A stretch of DNA of 64,000 bases from Candidatus Gastranaerophilales bacterium (GCA_944322675.1 CALUPO010000001.1:1-64000); one strand, 5' to 3'. Positions 35,306 to 45,427 are shown, counted from the stretch's first letter. Translations and numbers: made by a program. The notes: generated from the sequence alone by a model not told the origin.

Positions 35306-37810
35306 ATGTTAAATAAACTATTAAAAAAGGTAAATAAACCCTATCAGTATATAGGAAATGAATTAAATACATGTAAAAAGGACTTTTTAAAAGCAACAGT
35401 TAAAGCTGTTCTTGTCTTTCCGGATGTGTATGAAATTGGTGCAAGTAATTTTGGTTTAAAGCTTTTATATGAAATTTTTAATCGAGAAAAAGACATATTT
35501 TGTGATAGAGCTTATGCACCAAATGTTGATTTCATTGAGGAATTGAATAAGAATAATATGTTGTTGTATGCTCTTGAAAGTAAAGAGCCTTTAAAAAATT
35601 TTGATTTTGTAGGCTTTTCACTTCAATATGAACTTTTTTATCCAACTATTTTAAAAATTATGGAGCTTGGCGGTATTGAAATATTTAATGATAATCGTCA
35701 AAATAATTCTCCTATTATAATAGCCGGTGGACCTTGTGCATATAATCCAAAGCCTTTGGCTAAATTTATTGATTTGTTTACAATAGGTGATGGAGAAGAT
35801 GTTAATATAGAACTATTTAACAGGTATATTGTTTTGAAAGAAAAAAATCTTTCAAGAGATAAAATAATTGAAGAACTTAGTCATATTGAGGGAGTTTATT
35901 CTCCAAAATATCATGATAAAACAAAGAAGGTCAACAAACGGGTATCACAACTTAAAAATGAAAATGCACCTAAAAAATTGATGGTACCTAATTCAAAAAG
36001 TGTTCATGATAGAGCAATAGTTGAACTAAGACGCGGATGCGGCAGAATGTGCCGATTTTGTCAAGCCGGACATACAAATTTGCCTATACGTGAAAGAGAA
36101 GTGAATGATGTTGTAAATCTGGTAAACGAATGTATAAAAAATACAGGTTATGATGAAGTTTCACTTTTATCTTTAAGTTCTAATGACTATCAAAATATTG
36201 AACCTTTACTTGAATATTTAAACGATGTTCTTGAAAATAAACGTGTTTCAATTTCACTTCCCTCACAACGTATTGATAAATTTTCAGTAAATATTGCGAA
36301 AAATATAAATAAAATAAGAAAAACTACAATAACACTTGCTCCTGAAGCAGGAAGTGAAAGACTAAGAAAGGTAATAAATAAAAATCTAACAAAGGAACAA
36401 ATAGTTGAAACTTGTCTAAGGTGTTATAAAGAAAATTTCGACACTTTTAAATTTTATTTTATGATAGGTTTACCAACTGAAACTTTTCAAGATCTAGATG
36501 AACTTGCTTATTTATTACAATTTATAGTTGATGAGTCAAAAAAAATTAGAAACGAATTTAATATAAAAAATCCTTTAAAGATAACTATTTCTTTATCAAT
36601 ATTCGTACCAAAACCTTTTACTCCATTTCAGTATGCTCCTCAGGATGATTTTGAAACAATAGATAAAAAAATTACTTATTTAAAAAGCCTTGTTTCAAGA
36701 ATTAAAGGTGTAAAACTTAATTATCATAATAAGAAGGTGTCACAACTTGAAGCATCTTTTGCTCGCGGGGATGAAAATTTATGTAATCTCGTTTATGAAA
36801 TGTATAAAAATAACCAGTACTTAATATCATGGGAAGAAAATATTAATTTTGAACTTATTAATGAATTATCAGGATTTAAACTTGAAGAATATGCAACAAG
36901 AAAGTTTGATATAAATGAAAAATTACCCTGGGATGTTATTAGTTGCGGAATTGATGATACTTGGTTTAAAGAACAATATAAACTTGCCATTCAAAATGAA
37001 GAGAATATTAAACCTTGTGAGTCAATGTGTATTAATTGTGGTGTGTGTTCAAATTTAAAGGTAAAAAAGCATCTTGCTAAAAAATTTGAGTATAAAAAAG
37101 TTACTAATAATATAAATGAGAATATAAATAAAAAATCAAAAGTTGTGAGGGTTAAATATAAAAAAACTAACGATTTAAAGTATTTATCCCATCTTGATAT
37201 GCAAAATATAATTATAAAAATGCTAAATAGAAGCGGTTTAGATATTGAATATACAAATGGATTTAATCCAACACCAAAGATTTCTTTTTCCTGTGCTTTA
37301 GGGTTATTTATTGAAAGTGATTGTGAATTTTTCAATTTTTGTATTTTTGACAAATTAAGTGAATTTGAGGTAAAAAATATTCTTTTAGAAAATTCAAATT
37401 CCGGCTTAATTATTGACGGTGTTAAAATATATAATGAAAAACCATTATCACTTGATAAAACTATTGAGTGGGCAAAATATGAAATTGATGTTTTGGAATA
37501 TGAAAATAAAGAAAATAAGAATGATATTTTAAAAACTTTAATGGAACGTATTTGCAAGGATGATTTTGAAATAAGAAAAGAAAATAAGAAAAAAAAGACA
37601 ATACAAAGTATAAAAGTTGCTCAATCGTTAAAAGATATTAAAATTGTTAATGACAAGTTATATATCACTTTAAAAACAGGGATAAACAATGTTAATTTGC
37701 CAAATATTAGATGTGATGTTCTTATAAATCAAGCAAATTATGAAAATTATGATTTAAATATAAAGCGAGTTGAATTTTTTGACAAAAATATGAATAAAAT
37801 AATAATATAA
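35306..37810 (+). CDS. Radical SAM protein (TIGR03960) fused to DUF2344 domain (TIGR03936)
   Basis: Residues 1-600 are a B12-binding-like and radical SAM region with the cluster motif RRGCGRMCRFCQAG (around residue 245) and TFKFYFMIGLPTETFQD. Residues about 620-834 form the DUF2344 domain, beginning VRVKYKKTNDLKYLSHLDMQ. Some lineages have the two parts as separate genes; the fused form occurs in Cyanobacteria among others. The reaction is unknown. It ends 23 bp before the RNase E/G gene, an arrangement known for this family, so a link to RNA metabolism is inferred. Confidence 0.92.
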   Translation: MLNKLLKKVNKPYQYIGNELNTCKKDFLKATVKAVLVFPDVYEIGASNFGLKLLYEIFNREKDIFCDRAYAPNVDFIEELNKNNMLLYALESKEPLKNFDFVGFSLQYELFYPTILKIMELGGIEIFNDNRQNNSPIIIAGGPCAYNPKPLAKFIDLFTIGDGEDVNIELFNRYIVLKEKNLSRDKIIEELSHIEGVYSPKYHDKTKKVNKRVSQLKNENAPKKLMVPNSKSVHDRAIVELRRGCGRMCRFCQAGHTNLPIREREVNDVVNLVNECIKNTGYDEVSLLSLSSNDYQNIEPLLEYLNDVLENKRVSISLPSQRIDKFSVNIAKNINKIRKTTITLAPEAGSERLRKVINKNLTKEQIVETCLRCYKENFDTFKFYFMIGLPTETFQDLDELAYLLQFIVDESKKIRNEFNIKNPLKITISLSIFVPKPFTPFQYAPQDDFETIDKKITYLKSLVSRIKGVKLNYHNKKVSQLEASFARGDENLCNLVYEMYKNNQYLISWEENINFELINELSGFKLEEYATRKFDINEKLPWDVISCGIDDTWFKEQYKLAIQNEENIKPCESMCINCGVCSNLKVKKHLAKKFEYKKVTNNINENINKKSKVVRVKYKKTNDLKYLSHLDMQNIIIKMLNRSGLDIEYTNGFNPTPKISFSCALGLFIESDCEFFNFCIFDKLSEFEVKNILLENSNSGLIIDGVKIYNEKPLSLDKTIEWAKYEIDVLEYENKENKNDILKTLMERICKDDFEIRKENKKKKTIQSIKVAQSLKDIKIVNDKLYITLKTGINNVNLPNIRCDVLINQANYENYDLNIKRVEFFDKNMNKIII

Positions 37811-37833
37811 GTTTAATAAAAGGAAATTAAGTT

Positions 37834-39624
37834 ATGGGAAAGACAATTATTATAGCTGAACGTGATAACATAGCATGTGTTATTGAAAATAATAAAGTAA
37901 GTGAGTTTTTTGTACATAAAGGTGATGTTTTGTTAAATGATGTATTTCTATCAAAAGTTGAGAATATACTCCCAAGCATTGATGCAGCTTTTGTGGATGT
38001 AGGTATTGGCAAAATGGGCTTTTTGCATGCTGATGATATAATAGGAAAGGGCACATTAAAAGAAAAAACATCGCCCGATGCAAAACTTATGGTTCAGGTT
38101 ACAAAAGAACCGACAGGTCACAAAGGACCAAGGGTCACAACATCAATAAGTTTGCCCGGAAGGTTTTTAGTTCTTATGCCATTTGAAACGGGTATTAACG
38201 TAAGCAAAAAAATTGAATCTTCAAAAGAACGTGCAAGATTAAAATCTATTGTAAGTCTTATGAAACCTGTTGGTGTCGGGGTGATTATAAGAACGGAGGC
38301 TCAAGATCAATCAGAAACTGATATACAGGATGATTTAAATATTCTTCTTGAAAAATGGAATGATATAATTGTTGCTGCTGAAAATAATGAAGCACCGTCT
38401 CTTTTGTATCGAGATCAAGATTTATTATATCGTGTTATTCGTGAAGTGTGCACTGAGGATGTTGATGAAATTATTGTAGACACTTCATTTGCACAAAATA
38501 GAGCAAATCAACTTCTTCAAACCTGGAATATGGATAAGAATATTAAAATTTCACAATATAAGGGCAATGAACCTTTACTTATAAATAAGGGAATTGATAA
38601 AGAAATAAAAGCTGCTTTACAAACTAAGGTTAATTTAAAATCAGGTGGTTATTTATTTATACAAACAACCGAGGCATTAACGGTAATTGATGTTAATAGT
38701 GGTAAGTTTACATCATCGGCCACTCAGGATGAAACTATTTTTAAAACTAATATTGAATCAGTTCATGAAATAGCACGTCAGTTAAAGCTACGAAATATTG
38801 GTGGAATTATTGTTATTGATTTTATTGATATGACAAATCGTTCTGATAAGGTGAAAATACTTGAAGAACTTGAGATGATCCTTCAAAATGATAAAGCAAA
38901 ACCTCAAGTTGGTCAGTTGTCTGATTTTGGTCTTGTTGAATTAACAAGACACAGACAGGGACAGTCTTTACTTGAAATGTTTACAAATAAATGTCCAAAT
39001 TGTGGCGGCTCAGGACATGTTTTGAAAGAAATTAAATTTGCGGATCCTTCTTCAAATAATATTGAAAATCCTTACCAATCAAAATTTTCAAGAGTAAAGT
39101 TTCCTAAAAATACACAAAATAAAAGTAAAATAAACAAACGTAATAAAGAAAATATCAATAAAGATGAGAATAACAAAATAGAATTATTAAATGAAAAAGT
39201 TAGTGAAGTTATTAAAGTTGAAGAACATAAAATAACTGAGCCGAAAAAAGAAAATGATATATCTTCCACAGCCGTTGCAGTTGAAGTTAATCCTATAAAT
39301 AATAATATAGAAAATTCTCAAGAAAATAAAACAACTCTTAAGAAAAAAAGACAAACAAAACGACGCAGCGGTTTAAATAAAAATACAAAAAGTGAAAATA
39401 TCAAACTGGATAATGAAAGTAAAACACCGGATGAACAAATTGTTAAAGAGGATAATAATATGGCTGTTTCACAAGCTCAAAATGAAAACGTTCAAACGGA
39501 AAATAATAATAACGATAATAATGAAACCACAAATGTCATTTTAAAAGTTAAAAAAACACGTAAACCGAGAAAAACAAAAAAAGAAAAATTACAATCACAA
39601 CTTATTGAGGAACAAATAGTATAA
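37834..39624 (+). CDS. rng: RNase E/G family endoribonuclease
   Basis: The S1 domain starts at about residue 38 (VENILPSIDAAFVDVGIGKM). The catalytic domain carries the magnesium aspartates in TVIDVNSGKFTS and GGIIVIDFIDM, and the zinc link is CPNCGGSG at about residue 390. A basic and Asn-rich tail of about 190 residues (KKKRQTKRRSGLNKN, VKKTRKPRKTKKEK) resembles the unstructured tails by which RNase E recruits partners or membranes. It has no N-terminal extension. It would cut 5'-monophosphorylated AU-rich RNA in rRNA maturation and mRNA decay. The last base overlaps the next start. Confidence 0.95.
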   Translation: MGKTIIIAERDNIACVIENNKVSEFFVHKGDVLLNDVFLSKVENILPSIDAAFVDVGIGKMGFLHADDIIGKGTLKEKTSPDAKLMVQVTKEPTGHKGPRVTTSISLPGRFLVLMPFETGINVSKKIESSKERARLKSIVSLMKPVGVGVIIRTEAQDQSETDIQDDLNILLEKWNDIIVAAENNEAPSLLYRDQDLLYRVIREVCTEDVDEIIVDTSFAQNRANQLLQTWNMDKNIKISQYKGNEPLLINKGIDKEIKAALQTKVNLKSGGYLFIQTTEALTVIDVNSGKFTSSATQDETIFKTNIESVHEIARQLKLRNIGGIIVIDFIDMTNRSDKVKILEELEMILQNDKAKPQVGQLSDFGLVELTRHRQGQSLLEMFTNKCPNCGGSGHVLKEIKFADPSSNNIENPYQSKFSRVKFPKNTQNKSKINKRNKENINKDENNKIELLNEKVSEVIKVEEHKITEPKKENDISSTAVAVEVNPINNNIENSQENKTTLKKKRQTKRRSGLNKNTKSENIKLDNESKTPDEQIVKEDNNMAVSQAQNENVQTENNNNDNNETTNVILKVKKTRKPRKTKKEKLQSQLIEEQIV

Positions 39625-39950
39625 TGAAAAAAAAGTTTATTTTTGTTTTATTTATAATTCTTTTAAGTTTTAATCAAATTTCATATGCAGAAGTTAAGGA
39701 TAATATAATTGTAAAAAAGCAAACAGAAACTAATTATATTTTTAAAAAATTTGCCAAAGCTATGGGTGGGGTTGTATTTTCAAGCATTGTTTTGTATTGT
39801 ATTTTAAAAATTATAAAAAATGTTAAAAGTTTAAAAGAGCCTTCAAATATTATTGAAAAAACAAAACAAAATGAAACTATGCTTTCAAAGGCAACCGGTA
39901 TGGATGAAGCTGTTAACAATTTTATAATAAGGACAAAGGATACTATCTGA
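39624..39950 (+). CDS. Small membrane protein downstream of RNase E/G
   Basis: A signal-peptide-like segment (KFIFVLFIILLSFNQISYA) is followed by a second hydrophobic stretch at about 47-65 (MGGVVFSSIVLYCILKIIK) and a polar tail. Its ATG overlaps the RNase stop, so it is co-translated with the nuclease gene. I do not recognise a family. A role as a membrane partner of the RNase tail is conceivable but has no direct support. Confidence 0.65.
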   Translation: MKKKFIFVLFIILLSFNQISYAEVKDNIIVKKQTETNYIFKKFAKAMGGVVFSSIVLYCILKIIKNVKSLKEPSNIIEKTKQNETMLSKATGMDEAVNNFIIRTKDTI

Positions 39951-40082
39951 TTGTGCAATTACGTATTTTTATTACCCTGTTATTATATAAAAGAAGATAA
40001 ATATGAATAAAATTATTTTGCTTAAAAATATATAAAATAAGCATTAATAAAAAAGTTTCCGTTATAAAAAGGAGAAATTATT

Positions 40083-40481
40083 ATGAAAAATATTTTAATT
40101 GTTTTAGCTATTATTATTTTACCTATGTTAGTGTATGGCGGTTTGAAACTTAATATTGATAAAAGTGTTGAAAATCAGGTAGTGGCTCAAACAAATCAAA
40201 ATATGGGAAAAGTTATTAAATTTTCATCAAAAATGTGTAAAGATTGTATAGAAATGGGAAAGTTATTTAACGAAATTATGCCTGATTATCAGGAATTTAT
40301 ACAATTTATAAATATTGATGCTCAAAATACGGATAAAGAAACTCAGAATTTAATACGTAAATATAAAGTTAACGTTGTTCCTACAATTGTTTATATAAAT
40401 AAAGAAGGAAAAGAGGTAAGAAAAACAGAGGGGCTTGTTCCTGAAAGTAATTTAAGGTTATATCTAAATGAAATTAAATAA
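40083..40481 (+). CDS. Membrane-anchored or exported thioredoxin-like protein
   Basis: A hydrophobic N-terminus (ILIVLAIIILPMLVYGG) leads to a thioredoxin fold with a CKDC redox site at about residue 52 (KFSSKMCKDCIEMG) and the cis-proline segment VNVVPTIVYINKEGKE. The protein should be on the outer face of the cytoplasmic membrane. It lies 39 bp before a CcdA-like gene on the same strand, so it probably receives electrons from that carrier. AAAAGGAGAAA precedes the ATG. Confidence 0.85.
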   Translation: MKNILIVLAIIILPMLVYGGLKLNIDKSVENQVVAQTNQNMGKVIKFSSKMCKDCIEMGKLFNEIMPDYQEFIQFINIDAQNTDKETQNLIRKYKVNVVPTIVYINKEGKEVRKTEGLVPESNLRLYLNEIK

Positions 40482-40520
40482 AATTATAAATTATAATTTA
40501 TTTTTTGGGAATAATAAACT

Positions 40521-41234
40521 ATGGAACAATTAGTTAATATATTTAATAATAGTTTAAACACTTCAAATTTTACAATAGTAGTCTATTTAATATCATTTTT
40601 AGGCGGTATTGTTGCTTCAATATCGCCATGTAGTCTTGGTATATTACCGCTTATAGTGGCTTATGTAACCGGTAATCAACATAGTAAAACAATTACACTT
40701 ATCCATATGCTGCTTTTTGTAGCCGGTTTATCTATAACATTGACGATAATTGGTATAATATGTGCACTAACCGGTCACATTTTTGCCTCCATAGCACCAA
40801 CTTATTTTGTGTTATTTTTAGCAGGCTTAATATTAATTTTTGGATTAAGTTTATCCGGTTTACTTAATATAAATTATCCGGTTTTCATAAAACAACTTCC
40901 TTCAAATTCAGGCAAATGGGGTTTATTATTTCCTCTTGTACTTGGTATGGTTTTTGCTCTTGCATCATCACCTTGTTCAACACCTATTTTAGCAGCAATA
41001 ATGGCAACGGCAAGTTTAAGTAAAAATATAATGGAAGCATCATTAATGCTTTTATTGTTTGCATTGGGGCAGGGGGTTATTGTTATACTTGCAGGTTTAT
41101 TTACTTCGTTCATTACAAATTTAAAAAAAAGTGCTGGATACTCAGAATTACTTGTTAAAATATCAGGATTTATCCTTATCTTCTTTTCATTATACTTATA
41201 CTATCGTTGTTTTGCCGGATTATTTACAACTTAA
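40521..41234 (+). CDS. ccdA: CcdA-like transmembrane thiol-disulfide carrier
   Basis: The 237-residue protein has six hydrophobic helices and the two conserved cysteine motifs of the DsbD/CcdA family: ASISPCSLGILPLIVAYVTG in helix 1 and ALASSPCSTPILAAIMATAS in helix 4, placed symmetrically. CcdA moves reducing equivalents from cytoplasmic thioredoxin across the membrane, for cytochrome c maturation or other exported thiol proteins. The preceding thioredoxin-like gene is its likely acceptor. No cytochrome c or other Ccs gene is nearby. Confidence 0.9.
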   Translation: MEQLVNIFNNSLNTSNFTIVVYLISFLGGIVASISPCSLGILPLIVAYVTGNQHSKTITLIHMLLFVAGLSITLTIIGIICALTGHIFASIAPTYFVLFLAGLILIFGLSLSGLLNINYPVFIKQLPSNSGKWGLLFPLVLGMVFALASSPCSTPILAAIMATASLSKNIMEASLMLLLFALGQGVIVILAGLFTSFITNLKKSAGYSELLVKISGFILIFFSLYLYYRCFAGLFTT

Positions 41235-41347
41235 TATTAGAATTAAAAAAATATTAACTTTTGTAATTTTTTTTTTAAATCTTGAAATTTTACTTTTAAA
41301 AAATCCTTTATTAATAATATAAGAGGTAAAGAGTAAAGGGTTTTATT

Positions 41348-41914
41348 ATGAACATAAATAATATTGCAAAAGGTTTAGTTGCCGGTCTTGGTTTTGTAGC
41401 AAGCGGTGGTATAATAGGTGTGGGTATAAAAGCCCTTACAGATAAAATATCTGAAAAATATGTAACACAAGATGAAGAAGCACAAGTTGATGGAAATGTG
41501 CAATTATCTTCCGAAGAATTTAATGAATTACAAAATGAACTTAAAAGTTTAAAAGCACAAGTTGAAGAATTACAAAATTTAAATGAGCAACCTCAAACTC
41601 AAGAATCAACATCAATAAATGGTGAAGATTCACAAGTTTCTACAACAACAAACGAAAATGAAGTTATAGATCAAGAAGAATCCGCAAATTCTCTAAATGA
41701 TACACAACAAACTCAATCGCAAACTCAAATTGAAAATAAAACAACCACACAAAATAGTGAGCTTAAGGAACTCGATTTAGCAACTTTAACTCAAAGCCAA
41801 GCTCATGATATATGGGTTAGCTATTTAAATGGTCAATGTGAATATGATTTAAATGATGACAATATTCATGAATTTTGTAAAAAATTTGGATTTGATACAA
41901 GCTATATAAAATAA
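41348..41914 (+). CDS. Hypothetical protein with glycine-rich hydrophobic N-terminus and coiled coil
   Basis: Residues 8-30 (GLVAGLGFVASGGIIGVGIK) are a glycine-zipper-like hydrophobic segment that may insert in a membrane. Residues 55-80 (LQNELKSLKAQVEELQNLNE) form a coiled coil. A Gln/Thr/Asn-rich linker follows, and the C-terminal 45 residues (LATLTQSQAHDIWVSYLNGQ) look folded. No family is recognised. It is convergent with the next TPR gene, whose stop is 8 bp away. Confidence 0.7.
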   Translation: MNINNIAKGLVAGLGFVASGGIIGVGIKALTDKISEKYVTQDEEAQVDGNVQLSSEEFNELQNELKSLKAQVEELQNLNEQPQTQESTSINGEDSQVSTTTNENEVIDQEESANSLNDTQQTQSQTQIENKTTTQNSELKELDLATLTQSQAHDIWVSYLNGQCEYDLNDDNIHEFCKKFGFDTSYIK

Positions 41915-41921
41915 TACTATC

Positions 41922-43397
41922 CTAAAGCTTGTTAATATTTGAATTTTCATTAAATGTATTTAAAAATTGTTTATAATCTTCATTGTCAGGTGCAATAAGT
42001 TTAACAGGATAGAGATATTTTTGTGCAAGTTCTGGAAGATTATTATCAAATTTTAACTTTGCAAGATTTAACCAACCTTTAACAAACATAGGATTTAAAG
42101 ATAGAGTTGTCTTTAAATATTGCTCTTCTCTATCTTTATCTATTTTAGAATAAATATAATTTACAATATAATGTTGACTTTTTATATTTGCTGCTTCCTG
42201 AATATAAACTGAGGCGTTTTCAATATCTTTATTTTCAAGTGCAATAACACTTAAACCCAAATAAGCCTGATAACTGTTTTTATCACGCTTTATTGCACTT
42301 TTATAGAAAATGGAAGCTTTTGAATAATCACGTATCATATAATAAACATGTCCTAAACCTACAAGAGTTGGTACATATTTTTTATTAATTAAGAAAGAGC
42401 GTTCCAAATTTTCCTTTGCTTTTTCAATATTTCCTGTTTTAAAATGTACTAAACCCATTAAGGTATAAGCTTGATAATATTTCTTCTTTTTTGAAACAAC
42501 ATAATTAAGTTCTCGAAGTGACTTTTGAGTATCATTTTTTAAGAAGTAATAATTTGCTGAATGGTACATTGAATTATATTTGTTACGAATTGATTTTGAA
42601 AGATTATACTCTTTAAGTTCATTTAATGAATCATTAAATTTTATTAAAACCAAATTCTTATCCAAAAGCTCATCAACAATTTTTAGACTCTCTTTATATT
42701 TTTTGTCATCAGATAAAATTTGTGCCTTAAATGCAAGATAATGTAAGTTGGAATTATCAAATCCTATAGCTTTGTTTATATATGTTAAAGCCTTTGAATA
42801 ATTATTGCTTTTGTAATATGCAAGTGCCATAATATAATTTGCATAATCAAGTTTTTTAAGTAATTTTGGATTTTTAGACAATTCATCCAATGACTCTTCA
42901 CAATAATTATTATAATTTATATCAGAATATAATTCCGCAAGATAAATTTCCTCATCAAGTGACATAGTTACGCAGGGGAAATAACAGTTTTTTAAATTTT
43001 CAATCTGTTTAACCCATATTTGTCTATCATCGATTTGGACTATACAATTTTGAGCAAGACTAAATAATCCCATACGGGCAAATTCGTAAGCAAGATTAAA
43101 ATATAAAAAATCATTATTATCATATGCATGAATAAGTTTATTAAACTCACGATAGGCTGTTTTTACATTAGACTGAGAAAATTTTTGAAGTGACGCTTTA
43201 AATTCGGAAAGTGTATCTTGATCTTTTGCATAATCATGTCCTTGCTCATCGGTATAATTTATAAATGACGATAATGTTATCAAGTCTACAAGCTTGCCTG
43301 TTTCAAAAACATCGGTAGATAAAGCATATACTTTAGCAATAGACAAATTCGCTATTATAGTTAAGGATATTAATATTTTATATAATTTATTTTTCAA
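41922..43397 (-). CDS. Exported TPR-repeat protein
   Basis: About ten tetratricopeptide repeats fill the protein (for example AYTLMGLVHFKTGNIEKAKE and PTLVGLGHVYYMIRDYSKAS), after a signal-peptide-like start (ILISLTIIANLSIAKVYA). No ATG is available near the signal peptide. I choose the TTG at 43397, because the preceding in-frame codons would add nine residues with no ribosome site. The repeats point to a protein-binding scaffold at the cell envelope. It diverges from the glycosyltransferase gene. Confidence 0.8.
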   Translation of the reverse strand: MKNKLYKILISLTIIANLSIAKVYALSTDVFETGKLVDLITLSSFINYTDEQGHDYAKDQDTLSEFKASLQKFSQSNVKTAYREFNKLIHAYDNNDFLYFNLAYEFARMGLFSLAQNCIVQIDDRQIWVKQIENLKNCYFPCVTMSLDEEIYLAELYSDINYNNYCEESLDELSKNPKLLKKLDYANYIMALAYYKSNNYSKALTYINKAIGFDNSNLHYLAFKAQILSDDKKYKESLKIVDELLDKNLVLIKFNDSLNELKEYNLSKSIRNKYNSMYHSANYYFLKNDTQKSLRELNYVVSKKKKYYQAYTLMGLVHFKTGNIEKAKENLERSFLINKKYVPTLVGLGHVYYMIRDYSKASIFYKSAIKRDKNSYQAYLGLSVIALENKDIENASVYIQEAANIKSQHYIVNYIYSKIDKDREEQYLKTTLSLNPMFVKGWLNLAKLKFDNNLPELAQKYLYPVKLIAPDNEDYKQFLNTFNENSNINKL

Positions 43398-43498
43398 ATT
43401 TACACCAAATAACACATACAATTACATTTATATTATACTATACTTTTATTATATAACAATATTAATTATAAAAATCCAAAAAACAAAAGGAAGTTAAA

Positions 43499-44191
43499 TT
43501 GAAAAAAGTAAGTATTATTATACCTGTATATAATGAAATAAATCATCTTGAAGAGTCTTTAAAAAGAATTGAAGAAATAGATTTTTGCGGACTTGAAAAA
43601 GAAATTATAATAGTCAATGATGCTTCAAATGATGGCACATTTGAACTTTTAAAAACTTTAAATAAAAATTATAAAATTTTTCATCATGAAGTTAACTTGG
43701 GAAAAGGTGCTGCTATTGTCACAGGATTGGAAAATGTTAGTGGTGATATAGTTGTAATCCAAGATGCCGACCTTGAGTATCATCCTAAGGATTATATTAA
43801 ACTTATTGAACTTATACTAAAAAATGAAGCAAGGGTTGTTTATGGATCAAGATTTATAAATATAAAAAACTCAAAAGGGTTTAGCTTGTCGCATAAATTA
43901 GGAAATATATTTTTAACATTTATTACAAATATTCTATTTAATACAAAATTAACTGACATGGAAACTTGTTATAAAGCTTTTGATTTTGAAGTTATAAAAG
44001 ATTTAAAGATAAAATCCAAACGATTTGAATTTGAACCTGAAATAACAGCAAAAATTTTAAAAAAAGGTATAACAATAAAAGAGCTTCCCATTTCTTATAC
44101 AGGACGTAAAGCCAAAGAAGGTAAAAAAATAACGTGGAAAGATGGCTTTCAAGCTATTTTTACACTTTTTAAATATAAATTTTGGGATTAA
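43499..44191 (+). CDS. Family 2 glycosyltransferase, dolichyl/polyprenyl-phosphate mannosyltransferase type
   Basis: The GT-A fold signature is complete: VSIIIPVYNEINHLEESLKR at the start, VNDASNDGT, GKGAAIVTGLENVSGDIVVI and the metal site QDADLEYHPKDY. The segment GSRFINIKNSKGFSLSHKLG and the EFEPEITAKIL region point to the DPM1-like/polyprenyl-phosphate sugar transferase group. The start is a TTG with AAAGGAAG upstream. It has no C-terminal membrane helices, so it would act at the inner membrane face on a lipid phosphate acceptor. The sugar is unknown. Confidence 0.9.
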   Translation: MKKVSIIIPVYNEINHLEESLKRIEEIDFCGLEKEIIIVNDASNDGTFELLKTLNKNYKIFHHEVNLGKGAAIVTGLENVSGDIVVIQDADLEYHPKDYIKLIELILKNEARVVYGSRFINIKNSKGFSLSHKLGNIFLTFITNILFNTKLTDMETCYKAFDFEVIKDLKIKSKRFEFEPEITAKILKKGITIKELPISYTGRKAKEGKKITWKDGFQAIFTLFKYKFWD

Positions 44192-44199
44192 TAATATTA

Positions 44200-44526
44200 T
44201 TAATCGAGGTGTTTTTTTATATTATTGGCTAAAGTATTTTTGGGCATTAATCCCACAAGACGTTCAATAGCTTTTCCATTTTTAAAAATAAGAATACTTG
44301 GAAGTCCTGATATTGAATATTCTTTAGCTGATTTTAAATTTTCATCGGTATTTATTTTACAAATATTAACACGTCCTTCAAATTCATTTGCAACTTCATC
44401 AATAACAGCACTCATTTTTCTGCAAGGCCCGCACCATGGAGCCCAGAAATCAACAACTGTTAAATCCGGGGAATTTATAACTTCATTATCAAAATTATTA
44501 TCGTTTATTTCACGCACATAACCCAT
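44200..44526 (-). CDS. trxA: Thioredoxin
   Basis: A 108-residue cytoplasmic thioredoxin with the classical WCGPC active site (VVDFWAPWCGPCRKM), the cis-proline segment SGLPSILIFKNGK and the C-terminal GLMPKNTL helix. It reduces protein disulfides and would be the electron donor for the CcdA-like carrier. It is convergent with the glycosyltransferase; a short AT-only palindrome (GATTAATAATATTATTAATC) lies across both stops. Confidence 0.96.
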   Translation of the reverse strand: MGYVREINDNNFDNEVINSPDLTVVDFWAPWCGPCRKMSAVIDEVANEFEGRVNICKINTDENLKSAKEYSISGLPSILIFKNGKAIERLVGLMPKNTLANNIKKHLD

Positions 44527-44653
44527 ATTTTATTTCCTTAAATTGTTGTTATACATAAGTATTATATTATAATCATTTAAAATGTAAAACTAATCTTTTG
44601 ACTATAATAATTTGGGTTTTTATATTTTTATTTAAATCAAATAAAATTTATAA

Positions 44654-45427
44654 ATGAGTTATAAAATTTGGAATACATTATTTTTTATATTTTTTGTTTT
44701 TTTAACGCAAATAAATTTGCCGCTATATTCATGTAATATTGAAAAATCCATTATAAATAATATACGAATAAATGAATATGATGGTAATAATTTAAGTGTT
44801 GAAGTTAATTCTTCAAATCAGGAACTTATAAAAAATTATGAAATTAAACAACAAAACGAAAAAACAATTATTATTCTTCCTCAAAGTGAGCCGGGTCAAA
44901 ATATTAAAATTGAACAATGTTCATGTAATAACCTTGTAAAAAGCTATGAAATTCAATATTTTCCCTATATAAATAAAAATACAAAAGAATTTGGATATAC
45001 AAAAATAAAACTTTACACAAATCCTCAAATTGAAGTTGAGGTAAAACTTATTGATAATACTATTACTTTAGCAAAAGAAGGGCAAATTACAAATTCAAAT
45101 GTTAAGAGTTTTGTAACAATTTCTAAAAAAATGCCAAAAAAATTCAAGTCTAAAAATATTATGCCGATAATAGAAAATATAGAAGATAAAAATCAAAGTT
45201 CGAAATTATTGTTTGAAGATAGGAGAAATACATATGACTTGAATGAAGAAGAAAGAAAATTAATCAGGTATAAAAATTCACCAATAAAGTTTCCTTTATA
45301 CAAAGAAATTAAATTTTTTATTTTTAAAAATATTTTTGTATTATTTATTGGCTTTATACTTTTATTATTAATTGTTGTTGTTTGTTATTTTAGGGGTAAA
45401 AAAAAAGACTGGAAGGTAAAAAAGTGA
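44654..45427 (+). CDS. Exported hypothetical protein with C-terminal membrane anchor
   Basis: A signal-peptide-like start (TLFFIFFVFLTQINLPLYS) precedes about 180 residues of predicted beta-strand sequence (NLSVEVNSSNQ, TIIILPQSEPGQNIKIEQ, FGYTKIKLYTNPQIEVEVKL), somewhat like AMIN-type envelope domains. A membrane helix near the C-terminus (FVLFIGFILLLLIVVVCYF) is followed by basic residues. This gives a periplasmic domain with a cytoplasmic tail. It overlaps the next gene by four bases. No family is assigned with confidence. Confidence 0.65.
   Translation: MSYKIWNTLFFIFFVFLTQINLPLYSCNIEKSIINNIRINEYDGNNLSVEVNSSNQELIKNYEIKQQNEKTIIILPQSEPGQNIKIEQCSCNNLVKSYEIQYFPYINKNTKEFGYTKIKLYTNPQIEVEVKLIDNTITLAKEGQITNSNVKSFVTISKKMPKKFKSKNIMPIIENIEDKNQSSKLLFEDRRNTYDLNEEERKLIRYKNSPIKFPLYKEIKFFIFKNIFVLFIGFILLLLIVVVCYFRGKKKDWKVKK

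Noticed and set aside
37834-38083. Antisense ORFs over the start of the RNase E/G gene
   Set aside because: They are opposite a strongly conserved gene and have no features of their own.
44187-44206. Bidirectional terminator between the glycosyltransferase and trxA
   Set aside because: The palindrome is made almost only of A and T and overlaps both stop codons, and the T run does not follow directly; too weak to call.
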